Positions 48,363 through 57,262 of a stretch of DNA of 64,000 bases are shown here, one piece after another. The notes beneath the pieces were generated by a model that was given only the letters and a program-made list of their open reading frames with translations, was not told the origin of the DNA and did no database searches. Within the stretch, counting starts at the first letter, position 1. The number at the start of each line of letters is the position of its first letter. The DNA lies in NCBI RefSeq assembly GCF_014673495.1, contig NZ_CP051006.1, positions 3,348,001 to 3,412,000 of the forward strand, written 5' to 3'. The position numbers were made by a program, and so were the translations under genes. The stretch is from Streptomyces griseofuscus. Lineage in GTDB: Bacteria; Actinomycetota; Actinomycetes; Streptomycetales; Streptomycetaceae.

Positions 48363-48424
48363 GGCGGCAGTATGGACGACTTCCCTGTGCCGGAACCAGT
48401 CAGCCCGCGCGTCGCGCCGGCAAC

Positions 48425-48847
48425 TTACGCCGCTCCAGGGGAATCGAGCACGGCGAGCGCGTCGATCTCGATCAGCAGACCGGGCGGAAGGCCGACGTAG
48501 ACCGTCGTACGGGCGGCGGGCGGCTGGGTGAGGGCCTGGGCCTCGAAGTAGGCGTTGTAGAGGTCGTTCATCTCGGCGAAGTGGTCCACGTCCGTGAGGT
48601 AGACGCGGAGCATCATCACGTCGTCCCAGCCGGCGCCGCCCTCCTCCAGGATCGACCTGACGTTGTCGAGGGTCTGGAGCGTCTGCTCGCGCAGGGTGGG
48701 GCCGACCGGGGTCGGGGGCTTGCCCTCCTCGGCGGGCAGGAAGCCGACCTGGCCTGCGACCTGGAGGATGTTGCCCTTGCGCACCCCGTGCGAGAACTTC
48801 GCGGGCGGGGTGGTGTGGGTCTTCGGGGTCAGGGCGATCTTTTCCAT
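48425..48847 (-). CDS. ridA: RidA family enamine/imine deaminase
   Basis: A 140-residue protein of the YjgF/YER057c/UK114 family. It has the GNILQVAGQVGFLPAEEG strand region and the family-typical catalytic arginine in PPAARTTVYVGLPPGLLIEID. RidA hydrolyses reactive 2-aminoacrylate and related enamines produced by PLP-dependent dehydratases. That fits the D-amino-acid deaminase in the divergent operon, which would generate such intermediates. The gene lies 39 bases beyond the iclR stop. Confidence 0.93.
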   Translation of the reverse strand: MEKIALTPKTHTTPPAKFSHGVRKGNILQVAGQVGFLPAEEGKPPTPVGPTLREQTLQTLDNVRSILEEGGAGWDDVMMLRVYLTDVDHFAEMNDLYNAYFEAQALTQPPAARTTVYVGLPPGLLIEIDALAVLDSPGAA

Positions 48848-48886
48848 CGGGCCGGTCCTTTATGGAGGTTACGAGCGGTACAGGTG

Positions 48887-49648
48887 TTACGGGTGTTCCG
48901 TCACCGGTGTTCTACCGGAGTACTCCGCGCTGATCGCGTCCGCCGTGCGGCGGACCAGTGGGAGGAGTGCGAGGAGTTCGTCGGCCGTGACGACCACGTT
49001 CGGGGCGGACACCGACATCGCGGCGGCCACCCGGCCCTCGGCGCCGCGGATGGGGGCGGCGACGCAGTTGATGGACTCCTCGTGGCCGCCGAGGTCGGTG
49101 GCCCAGCCCTGTTCGCGGACCTTGGCCAGTTCCTGGAGGTAGGCGTCGGCGTTCGGGGTCGAACGGGAGGTGTACGAGGGGTAGTCGAGCTTCTCCGCGA
49201 CGACGCGGCGTTCGGGTTCGGGGAGGTCGGCGAGGAGGAGCTTCGCGACGGCGGCCACGGTGAGGGCGACCGGCCTGCCGATGCGGGAGTACATGCGCAC
49301 CGGGTAGCGGCTGTCGACCTTGTCGATGTAGAGGACCTCGGGGTCGTCGTACACGGCGAGGTGGACGGTGTGGCCGCACTGCTCGTTCAGCCGTACGAGG
49401 TGGGGGTGGGCGATCTCGCGGACGTCCAGGTTCTCCATCGCCTCCTGGGCGAGGGCGAAGAGGCGGGCGCCGAGGCGGTAGCGGTGGTCGGACTGGCGGT
49501 AGACCAGGCCGTGTTCGTGCAGGGTGCGCAGGAGGCGCAGGGCGGTGGACTTGTGGACGCCGAGGCGGTCGGCGACCCGGCCGAGGTCGGCGGGGCCCTC
49601 GGCGAGCAGCGGCAGGATGCTCAGGGCGCGGTCGACGGTCTGACTCAT
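48887..49648 (-). CDS. IclR family transcriptional regulator
   Basis: A 253-residue regulator. The N-terminal winged helix (about 3-65) includes SQTVDRALSILPLLAEGPAD and RLGVHKSTALRLLRTLHEHG. The C-terminal GAF-like effector domain (about 80-245) has GHTVHLAVYDDPEVLYIDKV and EESINCVAAPIRGAEGRV. The start ATG 49648 overlaps the sugar kinase stop as ATGA. It probably represses both its own operon and the divergent D-amino-acid operon through the palindrome at 50787-50805. The frame extending upstream to 51142 is a shadow. Confidence 0.94.
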   Translation of the reverse strand: MSQTVDRALSILPLLAEGPADLGRVADRLGVHKSTALRLLRTLHEHGLVYRQSDHRYRLGARLFALAQEAMENLDVREIAHPHLVRLNEQCGHTVHLAVYDDPEVLYIDKVDSRYPVRMYSRIGRPVALTVAAVAKLLLADLPEPERRVVAEKLDYPSYTSRSTPNADAYLQELAKVREQGWATDLGGHEESINCVAAPIRGAEGRVAAAMSVSAPNVVVTADELLALLPLVRRTADAISAEYSGRTPVTEHP

Positions 49649-50697
49649 GGGGTGTTGGCCTCCTCGGTGGCCCGCGCAGTCTGCGTCCAGCCGGGGGCGA
49701 GTCGCAGTCTTCCCCATGCGGCGTCGTCCAGGGTCGCGAGGTGGTCGGCGTGGGCGCGGGCGGGGGGTGGGGCGAGGTCGGCGGGGGTGGTGAGGGTGGC
49801 GGCGGCGAGGAGGTGGCCGTGGCGGAGGCGTTGGCGCGGGGGGAGGGCGCGGAGGGTGGCGGAGAGGTAGCCGGCGGCGAAGGAGTCTCCGGCGCCGGTG
49901 GCCGATACGGCGGTGACGGTGGGGCTGGGCTCGAAAGTGCCCTCTGGTAGGGCGTTCACGGTGGCGGTCGGCTCGTCGGTGCCCTGTGCTTGTCGGCGGA
50001 AGGCCGTGGCTCCCCTCGCCCCCTGTTTCACCACCAGCACGCCCGGCTCCCGCAGCAGCCGCCTGACCGCCGCCGGTCCCCCCGTCACCCCCCACACCTG
50101 TGCCGCCTCGTCCTCGCCCACGAAGACGATGTCCGCCCGGCGGGCCAGCTCCAGCAGGGTTCGGGCGGCGTCTTTTCCCCGCCACAGGGCCGGGCGGTAG
50201 TTGATGTCGAAGGAGATCAGGGGGCGGTCGGCGGCCGGGGCCGTCAGTCGGTGGAGGAGGGCGTGGCAGTCCGCCGACAGGGCCGCGGTGATCCCCGACA
50301 GATGCAGGATCCGGCAGTCCCGTACCGCGTGCATGTCCACGTTCGCCGGGGACATCGCCGACGCGGCCGATCCCGCCCGGTAGTACGCCACCTCGTGCGC
50401 CCCCGAGTCCCGGTCCGCGGCCGTGCGGAAGTAGACGCCGGTCGGGCGGAAGGGATCGCGTCGTACCGTCGAGACGTCCACCCCGTACTCCGCGACGCCC
50501 GCCGTCACGCACTGCCCGAATCCGTCCGTGCCCACCCGGCTCACCCAGCGGGCCGAGTGGCCGAGCGCCGCCATCGCGCAGGCCACGTTGGACTCCGCGC
50601 CGCCGATGGCGCGGGAGAAGGTGGGCACGTCGGACAGGGGGCCGGGGTGGGTGGGGATGAGGGTGACCATGGATTCGCCCAGCGCGACGATGTCCAC
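49645..50697 (-). CDS. PfkB-family sugar kinase (2-keto-3-deoxygluconate kinase-like)
   Basis: A 350-residue ribokinase-family enzyme. It has the substrate-side GGAESNVACAMAALGHSARW (residues about 32-52), the ADIVFVGEDEAAQVWG region, and the ATP/anion-hole signature VSATGAGDSFAAGYLSA with catalytic Asp. It phosphorylates a sugar acid such as KDG, but the operon context (D-amino acid and RidA) leaves the true substrate open. The start is probably GTG 50697; TTG 50712 is possible with GGGGGTTACGGGA in between. It is the first gene of the kinase-iclR-ridA operon. Confidence 0.9.
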   Translation of the reverse strand: MDIVALGESMVTLIPTHPGPLSDVPTFSRAIGGAESNVACAMAALGHSARWVSRVGTDGFGQCVTAGVAEYGVDVSTVRRDPFRPTGVYFRTAADRDSGAHEVAYYRAGSAASAMSPANVDMHAVRDCRILHLSGITAALSADCHALLHRLTAPAADRPLISFDINYRPALWRGKDAARTLLELARRADIVFVGEDEAAQVWGVTGGPAAVRRLLREPGVLVVKQGARGATAFRRQAQGTDEPTATVNALPEGTFEPSPTVTAVSATGAGDSFAAGYLSATLRALPPRQRLRHGHLLAAATLTTPADLAPPPARAHADHLATLDDAAWGRLRLAPGWTQTARATEEANTP

Positions 50698-50786
50698 TCC
50701 CGTAACCCCCAAGCGTCGGCGGTTTCACTCCGTTGACCCGTTGTCGGCGAGATGCTAGACAGCAGTGAGCACTGCATGCAATGAAC

Positions 50787-50805
50787 GTTGCACAGAATGC
50801 AACGG
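50787..50805. promoter_or_regulatory. Perfect palindrome in the divergent region, likely IclR operator
   Basis: CGTTGCA at 50787-50793 and TGCAACG at 50799-50805 form a perfect 7-bp inverted repeat with a 5-base spacer. It lies 33 bases before the deaminase ATG and 90 bases from the sugar kinase start. A second dyad, CAGTG-AG-CACTG (50764-50775), and a TGCATGCA palindrome lie next to it, so the divergent promoters are packed with regulator sites. Confidence 0.7.
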
Positions 50806-50837
50806 CAAAGGCGTGCGCCGGACGAAGAAGGGCTCCC

Positions 50838-52109
50838 ATGGACACCGAAGCGCTCGACCGGCTGGCCGAGGAACGGGTCGACCACCGCTTCAAGGGCCTC
50901 CCGCCGGGCGCCCGCGGTCTCCTTGTCGGGGAGCTGGCCGCCCAGCGGCGCAATCTGTTCGACGCGGACGGCGGATTCACCACTCCCCTGCTCGTCCTGT
51001 CCGCCGAGCGCCTCGCGCACAACCTCGCGCTCATGGAGGCGTACACCACCCGGCACGGCCTGGCGTTCGCACCGCACGGCAAGACCTCCATGGCTCCGCA
51101 GTTGTTCCGGCGCCAGATCGAGCACGGCGCGTGGGGGATCACCCTGGCCGTGCCCCATCAGGTGCACGTCGCACGGGAGTTCGGCGTTCAGCGGATCTTT
51201 CTCGCCAATGAGCTGGTCGACGCCTCCGCGCTGCGCTGGCTCGCCGGTGAGCTCGCCGCGGACCCCGGTTTCCGCTTCGTCTGCTACGTGGACTCGGTGC
51301 GCGGTGTGGAGCTGATGGACGCGGCGCTCGCGGGGGCCGTCCGGCCGGTGGACGTGGTCGTGGAGCTGGGCGCGGGCGAACAGGCCCGTACCGGTGTCCG
51401 TACGGCGGCGGACGCGCGGGCGGTCGCCGAGGCGGTGGGGCGGGCGCGGGCGCTGCGGCTCGTCGGGGTGGCGGGGTACGAGGCCCAGGTGCCGGACGCC
51501 GATCCGCGGCGGGTGCGGGCCTGGCTGGATCAACTCGTCGCGCTCGCGGCCGGGTTCGACCGGGACGGGCTGTTCGAGGGCGCCGAGGAGATCGTCGTCA
51601 GCGCCGGTGGCAGCGAGTGGTTCGATGTCGTCGCCGAGGTCTTCGCCGAGATTCCCGCGCTGTCCCGCCCGGTGCTCAAGCTGCTGCGCTCCGGTGCGTA
51701 CGTCTCGCACGACGATGTGCACTACCGCGAGCTGACCCCGTTCAACCGGGTGCCCGAGGAGGGCGCGCTGGAGCCCGCGTTCCGGCTGTGGGCGCAGGTG
51801 GTCTCGCGGCCCTCGGCGACGGAGGCGTTCGTGAACGCGGGGAAGCGGGATGTCTCGTACGACCTCGATCTGCCGGTGGCGCGGGTGGTGCGCCGGGACG
51901 GTGCCGAGCGGCCGGCGGCCGGTATCGAGGTGACCGCGCTGTCCGACCAGCATCTGTGGCTGCGTACCGGTGCCGACGCGGATCTCCGGGTGGGCGACTG
52001 GATCGGCTTCGGGCTGTCCCATCCGTGCACGGTCTTCGAGAAGTGGCAGCTCATCCCGGTGGCGGAGGCGGACGGCACGGTGGTCGACTACATCCGCACC
52101 TACTTCTAG
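50838..52109 (+). CDS. D-amino-acid deaminase/dehydratase-like PLP enzyme (DSD/alanine racemase fold)
   Basis: A 423-residue protein. The N-terminal alanine-racemase-like barrel has PLP lysine in FAPHGKTSMAPQLF (about residues 78-92). The stretch LKLLRSGAYVSHDDVHYREL is near 276-295. The C-terminal beta domain has GLSHPCTVFEKWQLIP, where His and Cys are the zinc ligands of D-serine dehydratase/D-threonine aldolase relatives. It probably deaminates a D-amino acid to a keto acid and ammonia, using PLP and Zn. The ATG at 50838 follows GAAGG. The D-aminoacylase follows by 75 bases. Confidence 0.9.
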   Translation: MDTEALDRLAEERVDHRFKGLPPGARGLLVGELAAQRRNLFDADGGFTTPLLVLSAERLAHNLALMEAYTTRHGLAFAPHGKTSMAPQLFRRQIEHGAWGITLAVPHQVHVAREFGVQRIFLANELVDASALRWLAGELAADPGFRFVCYVDSVRGVELMDAALAGAVRPVDVVVELGAGEQARTGVRTAADARAVAEAVGRARALRLVGVAGYEAQVPDADPRRVRAWLDQLVALAAGFDRDGLFEGAEEIVVSAGGSEWFDVVAEVFAEIPALSRPVLKLLRSGAYVSHDDVHYRELTPFNRVPEEGALEPAFRLWAQVVSRPSATEAFVNAGKRDVSYDLDLPVARVVRRDGAERPAAGIEVTALSDQHLWLRTGADADLRVGDWIGFGLSHPCTVFEKWQLIPVAEADGTVVDYIRTYF

Positions 52110-52184
52110 GGCGCCGAAGCAAGGCGGGAAGCCGGAGCGGGACAGCCGGAGCGGGACAGCTTCTGGAGCGGTCGGGAGGCCGGT

Positions 52185-53834
52185 ATGGAAGACCTGGTCG
52201 TGCGGGACGCCGAGGTGGTCGACGGCAGCGGCGAGCCGTCGTACCGGGCCGATGTGGTCGTCGACGGCGGTCGGATCGTCTCCATCGTCAAGGAGGCCGC
52301 GGCGGCGGGTTGCCAACGGCCGCGGACCACACGGGAGTTGGACGCCGAGGGGCTGGTCCTCTCCCCCGGGTTCATCGACATGCACGCCCACTCCGACCTC
52401 GCGCTGCTCCGCGACCCCGACCACAGCGCGAAGGCCGCGCAGGGGGTCACCCTGGAGGTGATCGGGCAGGACGGGCTGTCGTACGCGCCGGTGGACGAGC
52501 GGACGCTGGCCCAGGTGCGCCGGGCGATCGCGGGGTGGAACGGGTACGGCGAGGACATCGACTTCGACTGGCGCACGGTCGGGGAGTACCTCGACCGCCT
52601 CGACCGGGGGTTCGAGGGGCGCGGGATCGCCGTGAACGCCGCCTATCTGATCCCGCAGGGCACGGTCCGGGCGCTCGTCATGGGGTGGGAGGACCGGCCC
52701 GCGAGTGCCGAAGAGCTGCGCCGTATGCGGAAGTTGGTGGCGCAAGGGCTGGCACAGGGGGCCGTCGGGCTGTCCTCCGGGCTCACCTACACCCCGGGGA
52801 TGTACGCCGACGACGCCGAACTGGGCGAGCTGTGCCGGGTGGTGGCGTCGTACGGCGGCTACTACTGCCCCCATCACCGGTCCTACGGCGCCGGCGCGCT
52901 GGACGCCTACGCCGAGATGGTGGCGCTGGCCCGGGCGGCGGACTGCCCGCTGCATCTGGCGCACGCCACCATGAACTTCGGGGTGAACGAGGGGCGCGCC
53001 GGTGAGCTGACGGCCCTGCTCGACCGCGCTCTGGAGGCGGGCGCGGACATCACGTTCGACACGTACCCCTACACGCCCGGCTGCACCACCCTGGCCGCGC
53101 TGCTGCCGAGCTGGGCGAGCGAGGGCGGCCCGGCGGCGGTGCTGGCCCGGCTGGCGGACCCGGCGACGGCCGAGCGGATCCGGCGGGAGCTGGAGGTGAC
53201 CGGCTCGGACGGCTGCCACGGTGTGCCGGTGGCGTGGGAGACGGTCGAGGTCTCCGGGGTGGCCGACCCGGCGCTCGGCGCGTATACGGGTCGTACCGTA
53301 CGGGAGTTGGCGGCGGAGGGGGCCCGGTCGCCGTGGGAGGTCGCCCGGCGGCTGCTGATCGAGGACCGGCTCGGTACGACCGTCCTCCAGCACGTCGGCC
53401 ACGAGGACAATGTGCGCGCCCTGATGCGCCACCGCGCCCACACCGGGGGCTCCGACGGCATCCTGCGCGGCGCCAAGCCGCACCCGCGGGCGTACGGCAC
53501 CTTTCCGCGCTATCTCGGGCACTACGTACGGGAGTTGGGCGTGCTGTCGCTGGAGGAGTGCGTCGCCCGTCTCACCGCGCGGCCCGCGGCCCGGCTGCGA
53601 TTGCCGGACCGGGGCCTGGTGCGCGAGGGGTACCGGGCGGATCTGGTGCTGTTCGACCCGGGGACGGTCGCGCCCGGCGCCACGTTCGAGGCGCCCCGGA
53701 CGCCGCCGACGGGCATCCCGTACGTCCTCGTCGACGGTCGCTTCGTCATCGAGGACGGCAGGCGGACGGACGTGCTCGCGGGCCGGTCCGTCCGCCGGAC
53801 GCCAACGCCGACGCCGACGCCGTTGCCGGGGTGA
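52185..53834 (+). CDS. N-acyl-D-amino-acid deacylase (D-aminoacylase)
   Basis: A 549-residue amidohydrolase. The metal-binding HAH motif is in LSPGFIDMHAHSDLALL (about residues 59-75). EVIGQDGLSYAP, the later HHRSYGAGALDAY and HLAHATMNFG, and LQHVGHEDNVRAL follow in the order of the D-aminoacylase family. It releases free D-amino acids from N-acyl-D-amino acids in the cytosol, and the deaminase upstream then degrades them. The start ATG 52185 lies after GGTCGGGAGGC. It ends at 53834, 18 bases before a convergent protease gene. Confidence 0.94.
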   Translation: MEDLVVRDAEVVDGSGEPSYRADVVVDGGRIVSIVKEAAAAGCQRPRTTRELDAEGLVLSPGFIDMHAHSDLALLRDPDHSAKAAQGVTLEVIGQDGLSYAPVDERTLAQVRRAIAGWNGYGEDIDFDWRTVGEYLDRLDRGFEGRGIAVNAAYLIPQGTVRALVMGWEDRPASAEELRRMRKLVAQGLAQGAVGLSSGLTYTPGMYADDAELGELCRVVASYGGYYCPHHRSYGAGALDAYAEMVALARAADCPLHLAHATMNFGVNEGRAGELTALLDRALEAGADITFDTYPYTPGCTTLAALLPSWASEGGPAAVLARLADPATAERIRRELEVTGSDGCHGVPVAWETVEVSGVADPALGAYTGRTVRELAAEGARSPWEVARRLLIEDRLGTTVLQHVGHEDNVRALMRHRAHTGGSDGILRGAKPHPRAYGTFPRYLGHYVRELGVLSLEECVARLTARPAARLRLPDRGLVREGYRADLVLFDPGTVAPGATFEAPRTPPTGIPYVLVDGRFVIEDGRRTDVLAGRSVRRTPTPTPTPLPG

Positions 53835-53852
53835 GCGCCGTGCCTCCGTGCC

Positions 53853-54725
53853 TTACGGCTTGGGCAGGGTGCAACCGGCCGCGCTCAGGTTCAGCTTGTT
53901 GCCGGTGGTGAAGCAGGCCGGGATCCCGTACGTCTCCTCGGCGTAGTTGGTGCCCTGGTGGACGGTGACGTTGCCGTTCGCGTCCACCTCGCACGGGTTG
54001 TTGACGGTGCAGCGCTCCCCGTCCTCGTTGCCCGTGTTGTTGACGGCGACGACCTTGCCGGTGCTGGTGTCGATGACCGGGGAGCCGGAGGTGCCGCCGA
54101 TGGTGTTGCAGCTGGAGGTGTAGCGGATGGAGTCCTTCCAGGTCCAGTCGCCCTCCTTCAGCTGGTTGACGAAGCCGTCGATGTTGCAGCTGTAGGTCTT
54201 CTTCCAGTACCCGGAGACGACCTTGATGGCGGTGCCCGCGGTCGGGTGGGTGTCGCTGAGGGTGAGCGGGCTGATGCCGTAGGAGCTCTTGATCTGCGCG
54301 TAGGTGGTGTTGAGGCGGTAGATCGTGACGTCCGTGTCGGTCATCGTGGAGTAGACGACCTGGTTGGCGCGCAGGGTGGCTATCTTGCTGCCGCTCGCGT
54401 TCAGCAGGCCGAAGGTGCGGCTGGAGGACTGGCCGGTGATGACCTCACCGGGGTCGGGGAAGCCGGTCTCCAGGCAGTGGCCGTTGGACAGCACCAACGC
54501 CGGGTCGCTGTCGGCGGAGTTGGGGAAGCGGATCACCGAGCCGGAGCAGTCGCTGAGCGAGACGGTGCCGGCGAAGTTGACGGTGACGGCGGCCGGCTTC
54601 GCCTTGGGCGCCGGGGAGTCGGCGTGCGCGGCGGGGGCCGCGGTGAGTGGGGCGGCGACCGCGGGAGCCGCGCCCAGCCCGGCCAGGGCCAGGGCGGACA
54701 GCGCGGCGAGGAGAGGCTTGTTCAT
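53853..54725 (-). CDS. Secreted trypsin-like serine protease
   Basis: A 290-residue exported S1-family protease. The signal peptide (about 1-24) and a short pro-region precede the catalytic domain. His83 lies in LSNGHCLE, Asp132 in TDTDVTIYRL and Ser214 in IGGTSGSPVIDT, and six or more cysteines can form disulphides. The active site is complete. It is convergent with the D-aminoacylase gene and the final codons are LSAAGCTLPKP. No protease inhibitor gene lies near. The target substrate is not predictable. Confidence 0.93.
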   Translation of the reverse strand: MNKPLLAALSALALAGLGAAPAVAAPLTAAPAAHADSPAPKAKPAAVTVNFAGTVSLSDCSGSVIRFPNSADSDPALVLSNGHCLETGFPDPGEVITGQSSSRTFGLLNASGSKIATLRANQVVYSTMTDTDVTIYRLNTTYAQIKSSYGISPLTLSDTHPTAGTAIKVVSGYWKKTYSCNIDGFVNQLKEGDWTWKDSIRYTSSCNTIGGTSGSPVIDTSTGKVVAVNNTGNEDGERCTVNNPCEVDANGNVTVHQGTNYAEETYGIPACFTTGNKLNLSAAGCTLPKP

Positions 54726-54904
54726 GTGGGGGTCCCCTCTTACGACGGCGGCGACCGGAGGGATTTCCGGTCGCCCGCTGTGTTGTCATGCGCATTCTCG
54801 GCGCAGCGAGGGGACGGGAACAAGAAGGCGGGTCAGGTCGTAGGGGTTTCCCTGTGCGACGCCTGTGATCAACTCTTCTGATTCCCTGCTGACTTGAGGA
54901 CGGG

Positions 54905-55819
54905 TCAGCGCGGATGCCGGCCGTGGCCGTGCCCCCTGCCGCCGGAGGGGAAGTACGGGGTGGGCGTGCCGGCCGTCGGCGCCGGGGGTGGCGCGCCGGC
55001 CGTCGTGGGCGGCGGGGCGAAGGCGGTGGTGGGCGCCGGGCGGGGGCTGCCGGCCTTGGCGGCGGCGACCGGGGGCGCGGCCGGGGCGGAGGACGTCGGA
55101 CCAGTCGGATCGGAGGACGCCGGGGCGGCGGCGGACGCGGGCGCAGGGGATTTCGCGGGCGCCGAGTCGGGCGCCGGATCGGTCACCGAGGGAGCCGCCG
55201 AGGCCGCGGCCCCCGTGTCGTCCGTGTCCGCGCTCGCCGTGGCGTCGGCGCGGCCGCTCCCCTTGTGCCGGGACTCGGCCGGGGAACCCGAACCCGTCAC
55301 CCCGGCGATCAGCGCGACCGCCCCCGCGACTCCGAGCGCCCCGGCGACGGCCGCGAGCCACCGCCGGCCGTCCCGGCGCCGCTGCTCCCGGCGACGGCGC
55401 TCGGCCCGGCCCGGCCCGAGGGCCGGGGACGGGTCGGCGCCGACACCGGCACCGTGCACCCCGGGGCCGGAAGGACCGGGAGCGGCCGGACCGCAGCCGA
55501 CGGGCGCGCCGACGCCCGCCGCCCCCGCCATCCCCGCTCCCCTGAGTTCCCTCGGAGCCCCAGCACCCCTTGGACCCCCAGACCCCTTCAACCCCACCGG
55601 CCCCACCGGCCCTTCCGGCCCGGACTCGGTGATCGGAGGCAGCTCCCGCGTCTCGTCGTACGCGTTCTGCCAGCCGTGCGCGGCGGCGGGATCGGCCTAC
55701 TCCTCGTACGCCGGAGCGGGGCCCGGCCGCGGGTGGTACACGGGTGGCGGGAAGGAGGACAAGGGGGACGCCGCCCCCGCGCCGGGCGCCTCCGACTCGT
55801 ACTCACGTTCGCTGGACAC
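54905..55819 (-). pseudogene. Membrane-anchored proline/alanine-rich protein interrupted by an in-frame TAG
   Basis: One minus-strand frame is continuous from GTG 55819 to the stop at 54905, except for a TAG at 55699-55697. Upstream of the TAG it reads SSEREYESEAPG and YHPRPGPAPAYEE; downstream it resumes as ADPAAAHGWQNAYDETREL. Then there is a basic cluster, one membrane helix (WLAAVAGALGVAGAVALIAGV) and an Ala/Pro/Ser/Thr-rich exterior. The natural wording would be EEYADP, so a TAC/TAT-to-TAG change is likely. The alternative is a shorter gene starting at an internal ATG (55531), without the N-terminal part. Confidence 0.6.
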
Positions 55820-55931
55820 GACAGTGGATTCTAGGGAGACCTGGAGCTGCCCCGGCGGCCGTAGGGGCAATCCGGGGCAAAACCCCGTCTCGCGTGGTGG
55901 AAAACACCACCCATGAACGACCACGGCGCCC

Positions 55932-55944
55932 TAAGCTCGCGCGT
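55932..55944 (+). promoter_or_regulatory. Candidate -10 box of a leaderless aminotransferase transcript
   Basis: TAAGCT at 55932-55937 ends seven bases before the ATG at 55945, and no ribosome binding site lies between. Spacing fits transcription starting at the ATG. The -35 region is poor. Confidence 0.45.
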
Positions 55945-57156
55945 ATGCAGGTGATCCAGTCGACCAAGCTCGCCAACGTCTGTTACGAGATCCGGGGCCC
56001 GGTTCTCGAGGAGGCCATGCGGCTGGAGGCGGCGGGACACCGCATCCTCAAGCTCAATACGGGCAATCCCGCGGCGTTCGGCTTCGAGTGTCCGCCGGAG
56101 ATCCTGGAGGACATCCTCCGCAATGTCTCCACGGCCCATGGGTACGGCGACGCCAAGGGGCTGCTGGCCGCCCGGCGCGCGGTCGTCATGCACAACCAGA
56201 CCCTCGGCATCGACACGGACGTCGAGCACGTCTTCATCGGCAACGGCGTCTCCGAGCTGATCGTGATGGCGATGCAGGGTCTGCTGGACGACGGCGACGA
56301 GGTCCTCGTACCGGCGCCGGACTACCCGCTGTGGACGGCCGCGGTCTCCCTGTCCGGCGGCACTCCGGTGCACTACCGCTGCGACGAGCAGTCCGACTGG
56401 ATGCCCGACCTCGCCGACATCGAGCGCAAGGTCAGCGACCGCACCAAGGCGATCGTCATCATCAACCCGAACAACCCCACGGGCGCGGTCTACGACGAGG
56501 CCATGCTCAAGGGGCTGACGGACATCGCCCGCCGGCACAATCTGCTGGTCTGCTCCGACGAGATCTACGACAAGATCCTCTACGACGGCGCCACGCACAC
56601 CCCGACCGCCAAGATCGCCCCCGATCTGCTGACGCTGACCTTCAACGGCATGTCGAAGGCGTACCGGGTGGCCGGGTACCGGGTGGGCTGGATGTCGATC
56701 TCCGGCCCGCGCGCCCACGCCGACTCCTATATCGAGGGCCTGACGATCCTGGCGAACATGCGGCTGTGCGCCAATATGCCGGGGCAGCACGGTGTGGTCG
56801 CCGCACTGAGCGGACGCCAGACGATCCAGGACCTGGTGCTGCCGGGCGGCCGGCTGAAGGAGCAGATGGACACGGCGTACGAGCTGCTGACGCAGATCCC
56901 GGGCGTGAGCTGTGTACGGCCGAGGGGCGCGCTGTACCTCTTCCCGCGGCTCGACCCGCAGGTGTTCAAGATCCGGGACGACCGGCAGATGGTCCTCGAT
57001 CTGCTGCGCCAGGAGAAGATCATGGTGGTGCAGGGCACCGGCTTCAACTGGCCCGAGCCGGACCACTTCCGTGTGGTCACCCTGCCGAGCGTCGGGGATC
57101 TCAAGGACGCGGTGACCCGGATCGGGACCTTCCTGGACGGGTACGGGCAGCCGTAG
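55945..57156 (+). CDS. Class I/II aminotransferase (AlaA-like alanine aminotransferase)
   Basis: A 403-residue PLP enzyme. The substrate region KLNTGNPAAFGFECPPEI, the NPNNPTGAVYDE motif, the SDEIYDKILYDGATH region and the PLP-lysine motif NGMSKAYRVAGYRVGWM (Lys near residue 240) follow in the fold-type I order. It is closest to the AlaA/AvtA-like group that converts glutamate + pyruvate to 2-oxoglutarate + alanine, but the substrate is inferred. The ATG at 55945 gives MQVIQSTKLANVCYEIRGP, a normal N-terminus. Confidence 0.9.
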   Translation: MQVIQSTKLANVCYEIRGPVLEEAMRLEAAGHRILKLNTGNPAAFGFECPPEILEDILRNVSTAHGYGDAKGLLAARRAVVMHNQTLGIDTDVEHVFIGNGVSELIVMAMQGLLDDGDEVLVPAPDYPLWTAAVSLSGGTPVHYRCDEQSDWMPDLADIERKVSDRTKAIVIINPNNPTGAVYDEAMLKGLTDIARRHNLLVCSDEIYDKILYDGATHTPTAKIAPDLLTLTFNGMSKAYRVAGYRVGWMSISGPRAHADSYIEGLTILANMRLCANMPGQHGVVAALSGRQTIQDLVLPGGRLKEQMDTAYELLTQIPGVSCVRPRGALYLFPRLDPQVFKIRDDRQMVLDLLRQEKIMVVQGTGFNWPEPDHFRVVTLPSVGDLKDAVTRIGTFLDGYGQP

Positions 57157-57202
57157 ACAGTGCGGCGGTCCGTAGTCGACGGGCTTCAATCTGTGACCCG
57201 AC

Positions 57203-57231
57203 TCAACTTTAGACGAAATCCAAGCTAGGAT
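57203..57231 (+). promoter_or_regulatory. Candidate promoter of the 57.3-kb hypothetical gene
   Basis: TCAACT at 57203-57208 and TAGGAT at 57226-57231 are separated by 17 bases and precede the gene by about 31 bases. This matches the usual sigma-70-like spacing, with a good -10 and a modest -35. Confidence 0.5.
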
Positions 57232-57262
57232 GGTTTCCTGTCAGAGCACAGGAGGCCGTCCT

